The notes below the pieces were generated by a model. That model searched no databases and was not told the origin of the DNA. It saw nothing but the letters and a program-made list of their open reading frames with translations. A program made the translations under genes and the position numbers. Below are positions 1-4,611 of a DNA stretch of 7,002 nucleotides, piece after piece; the stretch's first letter is position 1; each line of letters starts with the position of its first letter. This DNA is from Desulfobacterales bacterium. GTDB taxonomy: Bacteria > Desulfobacterota > Desulfobacteria > Desulfobacterales > UBA11574. The stretch covers positions 1-7,002 of the forward strand of contig JAAXQD010000228.1 in assembly GCA_012974475.1 (NCBI GenBank), given 5' to 3'.

Positions 1-49
1 CTGATCGAAGAATTGACGAACTCGTAAAAAGTCCAATTTCCCCATTTTT

Positions 50-76
50 CTGGATTCCCGCCTACGCGGGAATGAC
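50..76. repeat. REP-like palindrome, copy 1
   Basis: This is a 27-bp unit with an 8-bp perfect stem (ATTCCCGC at 54-61 against GCGGGAAT at 66-73) around a 4-nt loop CTAC, flanked by CTGG on the left and GAC on the right. It matches the general form GTCATTCCCGC..GCGGGAATCCAG known from many bacterial intergenic REP-type repeats. A second copy lies in opposite orientation at 112-138. Such elements are usually non-coding and can form hairpins in RNA or DNA. The function here is unknown. Confidence 0.75.
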
Positions 77-111
77 AATAAAGCATTTAATATCATGCAG
101 ATATAACATCC

Positions 112-138
112 GTCATACCCGCGCAAGCGGGTATCCAG
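112..138. repeat. REP-like palindrome, copy 2 (inverted relative to copy 1)
   Basis: Read on the minus strand, this 27-bp unit matches copy 1 at 23 of 27 positions. Its stem is ATACCCGC against GCGGGTAT. Two of the four differences form one compensated base pair (T-A in copy 1, A-T here) and the other two fall in the loop, so the fold is kept while the sequence drifted. The unit ends 15 bp before the aminotransferase start codon. A transcript reading through both copies could fold each into its own hairpin or pair the two with each other. This resembles the paired REP arrangement called BIME in enterobacteria, by analogy only. Confidence 0.75.
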
Positions 139-153
139 GCGTTAAACGGAAAT

Positions 154-1302
154 ATGACCTTGCAGACAATTCAAACCACTCAACTCGACATTCCACCAGG
201 AATGATTCATCTCGGCATCGGTCAGCCCGATCCGTCACTGCTGCCGCTGGCTTTGATGAAAAATGCCGCTGAACATCGCCTGAGCCACAACGACGTGTCC
301 CTCCTGGCATATGGTGCGGAATCAGGGGACGGGTATTTTCGACTCGCACTGGCCCGGTTTCTGACTGCACACTACCATAAACCCGTTGATGCCGACGATC
401 TCTTTGTCACCGCCGGGGCCTCCCAGGGACTCGACTTGATCTGCACCCTTTTCACCAAACCCGGTGAAACCATTTTTGTGGAAGAGCCGAGCTATTTTTT
501 GGCCCTTAACATCTTTAAAGACCATGGACTGAACATCATCGGCCTGCCCATGGATGAAGACGGCTTGATGGTCGAGGCGTTGGAAGAAAATCTGACACAA
601 TACAATCCGGCGTTCCTTTATACCATCCCAACGTTTCACAACCCGTCGAGTATCACCCTTTCCGCTGCCCGCCGGGAACGGCTGGTTCAGCTGAGCCAAG
701 AGCATAATTTATTAATTGTGGCCGATGAGGTGTATCATTTGCTGACCTATGATACTGTCCCTCCGCAACCGCTGGCCAACTACGCCGATACGGGGACGAT
801 CCTTTCAATCGGGTCCTTTTCTAAAATCCTTGCCCCTGGCTTACGACTGGGCTGGGTTCAAGCGAATCAAGCTTTGCGCCACCGGCTGGTCAGAAGTGGC
901 CTGCTCGAAAGCGGCGGCGGATTGAACCCCTTTACTTCCAAACTGGTTCAAAGCGCCCTGGAGTTGGGTCTGCAACTCGACCATCTGAGCAATTTGAAAA
1001 CGGTGTATGGTCATCGGATGGTCTTTTTAAGCGCCGCTTTGCGGCGGCATCTTGGAAGTTTTGCCAGTTTCCGTGAGCCGAACGGCGGTTTTTTCATCTG
1101 GCTGCGTCTGCCCGAACAGATAGATGCTGAAGCACTTCTATCGGAAGCCCGTCAGCATAATGTTGGCTTTCAACCGGGGATAAGATTTTCAAGCCGGCAG
1201 AGTCTCAAAAATTATGTCCGCCTGTGTTTTTCCTTTTATGACACACCGGAATTAGAAACCGCTGCCAGTCGTCTGGCTGATGTTCTCAGAAACCATCGAT
1301 GA
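154..1302 (+). CDS. PLP-dependent aminotransferase, fold type I (MocR/LysN-like, no HTH domain)
   Basis: This 382-residue cytosolic enzyme belongs to aminotransferase class I/II. Visible motifs are GASQG (88-92, cofactor phosphate), EPSYF (111-115), the hallmark PTFHNPSS (159-166, with Asn163), ADEVY (190-194, with Asp191 facing the pyridine nitrogen and Tyr194), and SFSK (221-224), where Lys224 should form the Schiff base with PLP. GLRLGWV follows at 229-235, and YVRLCFS (354-360) holds Arg356, which should bind the substrate carboxylate. The motifs are those of the group with MocR-type regulators, 2-aminoadipate/aromatic aminotransferases (LysN, kynurenine type) and valine-pyruvate-like enzymes. 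The GntR winged-helix domain of MocR proteins is absent and the length fits a bare enzyme. The ATG at 154 is preceded only by a weak purine-rich site (CGGA, 147-150). The next in-frame ATG, at 202, has AGGA almost touching it and is less likely. The gene converges on the M20 gene. Substrate unknown. Confidence 0.9.
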   Translation: MTLQTIQTTQLDIPPGMIHLGIGQPDPSLLPLALMKNAAEHRLSHNDVSLLAYGAESGDGYFRLALARFLTAHYHKPVDADDLFVTAGASQGLDLICTLFTKPGETIFVEEPSYFLALNIFKDHGLNIIGLPMDEDGLMVEALEENLTQYNPAFLYTIPTFHNPSSITLSAARRERLVQLSQEHNLLIVADEVYHLLTYDTVPPQPLANYADTGTILSIGSFSKILAPGLRLGWVQANQALRHRLVRSGLLESGGGLNPFTSKLVQSALELGLQLDHLSNLKTVYGHRMVFLSAALRRHLGSFASFREPNGGFFIWLRLPEQIDAEALLSEARQHNVGFQPGIRFSSRQSLKNYVRLCFSFYDTPELETAASRLADVLRNHR

Positions 1303-1353
1303 TCCAGTTTCCAATGGGAGGTTTTGAAACAGCTTATAGTGTCTCACAGAAAC

Positions 1354-2484
1354 TTAAAAAGACACGATAAGTTTTTTCAATATTTCATAGACACGGATCA
1401 GGCTTTCCAAACTTACCCATTCATCCACTGCGTGTGCGCCATGACCGATGGGGCCAAACAAAAGGGAAGGGATCCCCGCCTGCCCGCATAGCGCTGAGTC
1501 AGACCAGAAGGAGAGTCCGACAAGTTTCGAGTGCGGGGAAGCGTCTTGCAGACACGTTAATATTTTTGCCGCCTTTGAAACTTTATACGGCGGTCTTACA
1601 AAAATCTCTCGTCCCTTCACATGATGATCTCCCGGAAAATTTTTCACCGCCTGGATAACACGCTCCAGTTCCAACTCAACCCGGGTTTGAGATTCTCCTG
1701 GAAGGGTCCGTCTCTCCCATTGAAGTCGTGATCTGCTGGGAATCACACTCAAAGCGGTCCCGCCATCAATGATACTTGCGTGAAGCGTTGCATGCCCCAG
1801 CAAAGGATCTGCCTCCCTGTTGAGCAGATCAGATTGGATGTCGTTCAGTTCCGCCAGCGCGGATCGTAACGGCAGAATAGCATCAACACCTTCAGAAGGT
1901 CGACTTCCGTGAGCCGCCTTGCCGAACACTTCTAATTCATACCAGGATACGCCTTTATGACTCACACCAATGTCCAGTTCGGTGGGTTCCATAAATATGC
2001 CGCCGAAAGGGAGGGGAAAAAACTCCGGAAGCCATCGTTTAACCAAATACTCCATTCCGGAACTTCTATCTTCCTCGTCGGCCACAAAAGTGAACAGAAT
2101 GGATATGGGCGGCGGTTGACGGGTGAAATACTCCGCAAGCAACAACATAACGGCAATACTCCCCTTCATATCGTAAGTCCCGCGACCGTAAAGCTTGTCA
2201 CCCTCCTGTCTCAGGTTGAAAGGCGCATCCATACCCTCCACGCCGACGGTGTCGAGATGACCGTTCAACAAAAGTGAATCGTTGGAATTGATTCCCGGTA
2301 TGAAGGCGACAACATTGTTCCCCTGGGGGGCTGTCGGTTGGATTTTCGGATCTAACCCGAGTTTCGTGAGATACCGCGCAACGAATCCGGAGATTTCTTT
2401 TTCTCCGGGTCCGCCTGAAAGCGTCCCATTGACGGAATTTATCTTAACCAGCTCTTTCAGAAGACCGATGATTCGATTTTTCAT
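1354..2484 (-). CDS. M20-family metallo-amidohydrolase (ArgE/DapE-like deacylase)
   Basis: This 376-residue protein has the full set of M20 motifs. NGHLDTV (74-80) gives metal ligand His76 and Asp78. GRGTYDMKG (100-108) gives bridging Asp105. ADEED (135-139) gives catalytic base Glu137 and ligand Glu138. FMEP (164-167) gives ligand Glu166. AAHGSRP (190-196) opens the lid/dimerisation domain with His192. GAHAVDEWV (349-357) gives the final ligand His351. Length agrees with ArgE (acetylornithine deacetylase) and DapE (succinyl-diaminopimelate desuccinylase), which hydrolyse N-acyl groups from amino acids using two metal ions, usually zinc. Sequence alone does not separate these from other amidohydrolases or dipeptidases of the family. 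There is no signal peptide, so it should be cytosolic. The ATG start has only a weak upstream GGA (2493-2495). A minus-strand promoter at 2669-2697 would give a leader of about 178 nt with several inverted repeats. An acetylglutamate synthase-like gene about 1.4 kb away makes ArgE-like activity plausible but unproven. Confidence 0.88.
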   Translation of the reverse strand: MKNRIIGLLKELVKINSVNGTLSGGPGEKEISGFVARYLTKLGLDPKIQPTAPQGNNVVAFIPGINSNDSLLLNGHLDTVGVEGMDAPFNLRQEGDKLYGRGTYDMKGSIAVMLLLAEYFTRQPPPISILFTFVADEEDRSSGMEYLVKRWLPEFFPLPFGGIFMEPTELDIGVSHKGVSWYELEVFGKAAHGSRPSEGVDAILPLRSALAELNDIQSDLLNREADPLLGHATLHASIIDGGTALSVIPSRSRLQWERRTLPGESQTRVELELERVIQAVKNFPGDHHVKGREIFVRPPYKVSKAAKILTCLQDASPHSKLVGLSFWSDSALCGQAGIPSLLFGPIGHGAHAVDEWVSLESLIRVYEILKKLIVSF

Positions 2485-2541
2485 GAATTTTTTCCGGAAT
2501 TATATGCTAACCGCCGGTTGAGCCAAAAAGAAATTTCTCTC

Positions 2542-2557
2542 AACCCATCGATGGGTT
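2542..2557 (-). promoter_or_regulatory. Perfect 16-bp palindrome in the leader of the M20 gene
   Basis: AACCCATCGATGGGTT is its own reverse complement. As RNA it gives a 6-bp stem with a UCGA loop, and as DNA it could be an operator for a dimeric regulator. It lies 58 bp upstream of the M20 start codon. On the minus-strand transcript its 3' arm overlaps the 5' arm of a second stem (GGUUGAG, 2545-2539, pairing with CUCAACC, 2522-2516), so the two cannot form together. Regulatory function is an inference. Confidence 0.4.
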
Positions 2558-2578
2558 TTCCTATTATTAAAATCTTTC

Positions 2579-2631
2579 TTGACCCTTCCCCGAGCATCTG
2601 GCATTTCTGTCTGCCACGATGTTTGGGTCAA
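2579..2631. repeat. Nested inverted repeat (extended stem-loop)
   Basis: The outer arms TTGACCC (2579-2585) and GGGTCAA (2625-2631) are perfect complements. Inside them GCATCTGGCA (2594-2603) pairs with TGCCA (2612-2616) and GATG (2618-2621) with one bulged base at 2617, leaving an 8-nt loop. The whole forms an interrupted hairpin of about 53 nt. It lies about 31 nt inside the transcript predicted from the minus-strand promoter, so it would be part of the M20 leader RNA. I do not recognise it as a known riboswitch class. Confidence 0.45.
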
Positions 2632-2668
2632 AATAGATCCGTGAAGAAAGGTTCGAACGATATTTTTC

Positions 2669-2697
2669 ATACTAAAAAGTAAACCAAGGCATGTCAA
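2669..2697 (-). promoter_or_regulatory. Sigma70-type promoter candidate for the M20 gene
   Basis: On the minus strand a perfect TTGACA (-35, 2697-2692) is followed after 17 bp by TAGTAT (-10, 2674-2669), which matches the TATAAT consensus at 4 of 6 positions. Transcription would begin near 2662, about 178 nt upstream of the M20 start codon. It points away from the HAD gene. Confidence 0.5.
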
Positions 2698-2794
2698 TCA
2701 AAGTTCGTTGCCGTTTTTAAAGATTTCTTGCCGTTAGACTTTTTGATGAAAAAATTTACCGATATGAAAAAAAATTGAAAACAGCCGCAGCTGT

Positions 2795-2801
2795 GAGAGG
2801 A
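2795..2801 (+). promoter_or_regulatory. Ribosome binding site of the HAD gene
   Basis: GAGAGGA lies 10 nt before the ATG at 2812. It is the clearest Shine-Dalgarno sequence in the window and fixes the start of the HAD phosphatase. Confidence 0.65.
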
Positions 2802-2811
2802 ATTCAAACAT

Positions 2812-3576
2812 ATGACACAAAACTACAAAAGCATAATATTTGACATTAACGGCGTTCTTGAATTTCAAGGCCGGGTCTATCCAGGCGCCGTCGAGCTCAT
2901 TAATTATTTACGGCAAAAAGGGATCGTCATCAGAATATTGACCAACAGCACCTTGAAAAGCAGAAAATATTGTACCGAACAGCTGAATCAGATGGGTTTT
3001 CAGGTTCATGAAACCGAGGTGATAACCGCCGCATACGCCACGGCCAAATACCTTGAGACCTTAACTCCGCGATCATGTTGGATAATGCTGAAAAGAACCG
3101 GCTTAGAAGAATTCAAACACTTTTGTCATGATGCTGAGGATCCAGAGTATATTGTCCTGGGAGATTATCGCGATGGGTTCAACTTCCATAACATGAACAC
3201 GGCGCTAAAACTCCTGCAAAAGGGTTCAAAATTCATCGTAATGATATCGCAAATCGTTGATAACAGTATGGGAGAGGTGGAACTTACCGTAGGTGCCTAT
3301 GGAAAAATGCTGGAGGAAGCCGCAAATGTAAAAGCAACGTATATCGGGAAGCCCAACAAACTCATTTTTGAAATGACCCTCAAGACAATGGATGTGGAAA
3401 GAAATGCGGTATTAATGGTGGGTGATCGAGTTTCCAGTGATATACGGGGCGCAAGAAATGCCGGGATACCATCGGTTTTGGTAAAAACAGGTGAATTTAA
3501 AGAAAGCGATTTGGCCGGTGATGTTCGGCCGGACCATATTGTCGATTCTATTAGTGAAATCAAGAAATTGTTCTAG
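2812..3576 (+). CDS. HAD-superfamily phosphatase, subfamily IIA (HDHD2/LHPP-like)
   Basis: This 254-residue cytosolic protein has the four HAD motifs. Motif I is IIFDINGVL (8-16) with nucleophile Asp11. Motif II is ILTNST (42-47), probably Thr44. Motif III is IGKPNK (178-183) with Lys180. Motif IV is MVGDRVSSD (202-210) with Mg-binding Asp205 and Asp210. About 100 residues between motifs II and III form a C2-type cap, as in NagD and the eukaryotic LHPP and HDHD2 proteins. The TNST-K-S-R pattern, the LGDYRDGFNFHNMN stretch (116-129) and the ending VKTGEF look closest to HDHD2/LHPP. The usual second Asp of motif I (DxD), a general acid/base, is Asn13 here. LHPP-type proteins have Ser at this place, so the protein need not be inactive. 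The expected reaction is dephosphorylation of a small phosphorylated compound; the substrate is unknown. It is set by a strong ribosome binding site, stands alone, and its stop is 325 bp before the acetyltransferase. Confidence 0.88.
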   Translation: MTQNYKSIIFDINGVLEFQGRVYPGAVELINYLRQKGIVIRILTNSTLKSRKYCTEQLNQMGFQVHETEVITAAYATAKYLETLTPRSCWIMLKRTGLEEFKHFCHDAEDPEYIVLGDYRDGFNFHNMNTALKLLQKGSKFIVMISQIVDNSMGEVELTVGAYGKMLEEAANVKATYIGKPNKLIFEMTLKTMDVERNAVLMVGDRVSSDIRGARNAGIPSVLVKTGEFKESDLAGDVRPDHIVDSISEIKKLF

Positions 3577-3747
3577 GCTGAACCGGTCCGGGATTGAGGT
3601 TTATCCTCATCAATCTTCACGGCGTGATGGTCAGAAGTCGCCCGCCGCGGCCCCCTATTGAAACGGATGGAAACCAATTGACAGCTGCTTTCAATTCATT
3701 TTAAGCTTGTCCATAACAAATGATTTAACCGCAATCTATTTTTAGCA

Positions 3748-3776
3748 TTGACGCATAGACAGTCGCTGGTTATATT
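3748..3776 (+). promoter_or_regulatory. Sigma70-type promoter candidate for the acetyltransferase gene
   Basis: TTGACG (-35, 3748-3753) and TATATT (-10, 3771-3776) each match consensus at 5 of 6 positions and are exactly 17 bp apart. The predicted start is near 3783, giving a leader of about 118 nt before the ATG at 3902. This is the best plus-strand promoter in the window and indicates the gene is transcribed independently of the HAD gene. Confidence 0.6.
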
Positions 3777-3835
3777 TTTACATGGGAAAAGTAACCTCCT
3801 GATTTTGAAAGCGATTGGGGTTAACGTTATTATTC

Positions 3836-3853
3836 TGTATTCACGGGAATACA
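3836..3853 (+). other. Leader hairpin of the acetyltransferase gene
   Basis: TGTATTC (3836-3842) pairs perfectly with GAATACA (3847-3853) around the 4-nt loop ACGG. It lies within the predicted leader, 48 nt before the start codon. There is no T-run after it, so it is not a terminator. Function unknown. Confidence 0.35.
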
Positions 3854-3901
3854 AGATTGCATATTAACAGGACTCTTTAAAAGTCTAATAGGTAATTGGC
3901 A

Positions 3902-4495
3902 ATGGATTATATTGAACCGCCGCCGACTCCAAAACCCGAAGAGAAAAAACGCAAGGAAAAATTCCTGAAAGTTCTCCTAAACGACAAAGACGAACGCGAA
4001 ATTGTCATCCAGAAAGCTCAAATTAGGGACGTAGAAGAAATCCTCGAATTGATTAACACCTTTGCGGCAATGAATTTAATGCTTCCTCGAGGTCCCCAGT
4101 ACCTGTATGAAAATATCAGGGATTTTGTCATCGCCTGTGACAGCAACGTTCCGGTTTACAGCGTAACGGAAACCCGAGAAGTATTGCCTCTTCTTGTGGC
4201 CTGCGGGAGCCTGCATGTGCTTTGGGAAGATATTGCCGAGATCAGGGCGCTGGCGATTCATCCGGACTACCAGCACCTGGGGCTGGGAAGCAAATTAATC
4301 GAAACCATGAAAGAAGAGGCCAAACAACTGGGCATACACCGTTTGTACACGTTCACATTGACCGAAGATTTCTTCAAAACGTTTGGATTCAGGCGGCAAG
4401 ACAGATCGGAACTTCCGCCCAAGGTGTGGGGCGAATGCAGCCGCTGCCCCAAATATTTCCATTGTGATGAAGTGGGAATGGTTCTGGACCTCTAG
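3902..4495 (+). CDS. argA: GNAT N-acetyltransferase, short-form N-acetylglutamate synthase (ArgA-like)
   Basis: This 197-residue GNAT enzyme would transfer acetyl from acetyl-CoA to an amino acid, most likely glutamate, the first step of arginine synthesis. The domain starts near residue 33 (EIVIQKAQIRDVEEI). WEDIAEIRALAIHPDYQ (108-124) covers the beta4 strand, and QHLGLGSKL (124-132) is the acetyl-CoA pyrophosphate loop. FFKTFGF (157-163) and ELPPKVWGECSRCPKYFHCDE (170-190) complete the fold. That last segment, with cysteines 179, 182 and 188, resembles what I recall from Geobacter-type short ArgA, which lacks the kinase-like domain of E. coli ArgA. Residues 1-32 are an extra proline- and lysine-rich extension. 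The ATG at 3902 is preferred: GG at 3891-3892 lies 9 nt before it but only 3 nt before an in-frame TTG at 3896. A promoter is seen at 3748-3776. Another amino-acid acetyltransferase remains possible. Confidence 0.82.
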   Translation: MDYIEPPPTPKPEEKKRKEKFLKVLLNDKDEREIVIQKAQIRDVEEILELINTFAAMNLMLPRGPQYLYENIRDFVIACDSNVPVYSVTETREVLPLLVACGSLHVLWEDIAEIRALAIHPDYQHLGLGSKLIETMKEEAKQLGIHRLYTFTLTEDFFKTFGFRRQDRSELPPKVWGECSRCPKYFHCDEVGMVLDL

Positions 4496-4548
4496 CCCCT
4501 GTGAGGATGACCGGACCTCCTCCCCCGGGCGGATTTAACGGGGCAGGC

Positions 4549-4564
4549 AAAAATGAACATTTTT
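4549..4564. terminator. AT-rich hairpin between convergent genes (weak, possibly bidirectional)
   Basis: AAAAATG (4549-4555) and CATTTTT (4558-4564) are complementary arms around two bases. The hairpin lies between the acetyltransferase stop (4495) and the carB stop (4612), and read from either strand it ends in a run of T. The stem is almost all A-T, so it is much weaker than a standard intrinsic terminator. A GCCCC (4495-4499)/GGGGC (4540-4544) pair nearby might add stability. Its location is the main reason to list it. Confidence 0.25.
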
Positions 4565-4611
4565 CAAAGGTCTCGGCTTGCAGCGCGCTCAACTATTCGC
4601 CTTTTTCCGTA

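Larger units (their letters stand above)
2485..2811. other. Divergent intergenic region with leader inverted repeats
   Basis: These 327 bases separate the M20 gene (-) from the HAD gene (+). I see no convincing coding frame. The region holds a minus-strand promoter candidate at 2669-2697 and a nested inverted repeat spanning 2579-2631. Closer to the M20 start come a perfect 16-bp palindrome at 2542-2557, an overlapping 7-bp inverted repeat (2516-2522 with 2539-2545) and a short inverted repeat at 2509-2519. An 8-bp direct repeat TTGCCGTT occurs at 2708-2715 and 2728-2735, on the HAD side. No well-formed promoter for the HAD gene could be picked out, although the stretch before it is very AT-rich. 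Confidence 0.6.
3577..3901 (+). other. Intergenic region upstream of the acetyltransferase gene
   Basis: These 325 bases hold no convincing coding frame. The start, just after the HAD stop, has an imperfect hairpin (GATTGAGG at 3592-3599 with CCTCATCAATC at 3605-3615, 3-nt bulge) with no T-run, so it is not a standard intrinsic terminator. ATTGAAA (3657-3663) and TTTCAAT (3689-3695) form a 7-bp inverted repeat. A perfect TTGACA occurs at 3678-3683 but without a good -10. The strong promoter at 3748-3776 and two small leader hairpins (3836-3853, 3871-3885) fill the remainder. Confidence 0.6.

Noticed and set aside
1..27. Tail of an upstream plus-strand gene (LIEELTNS then TAA)
   Set aside because: Eight codons give no family evidence, and the same bases may belong to an intergenic repeat, so it is not listed as a gene.
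322..705. Open frame on the minus strand opposite the aminotransferase gene (also 113-370)
   Set aside because: They are antisense to a gene with all catalytic motifs, and the predicted proteins resemble no family; 113-370 also runs through a REP palindrome.
1339..1365. GTGTCT/AGACAC inverted repeat between the aminotransferase and M20 genes, considered as a terminator
   Set aside because: The stem is only 6 bp with a 15-nt loop, one arm is inside the M20 coding region, and no suitable T-run follows.
1957..2277. Open frame on the plus strand opposite the M20 gene (also 1434-1658 and 2282-2521)
   Set aside because: They are shadows of the M20 frame, with no ribosome binding site or recognisable domain.
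2500..2697. 65-codon minus-strand frame upstream of the M20 gene, considered as a leader peptide
   Set aside because: Its ATG lies inside the predicted -35 box, so it would not be on the transcript. Later in-frame ATGs lack ribosome binding sites, and there is no run of a regulatory amino acid.
3592..3615. Hairpin after the HAD stop codon, considered as an intrinsic terminator
   Set aside because: The stem has a 3-nt bulge and is not followed by a T-run on the plus strand.
4495..4544. GCCCC/GGGGC pair in the convergent region as a classical terminator
   Set aside because: The arms are 5 bp each and 40 nt apart, with no T-run after either side.
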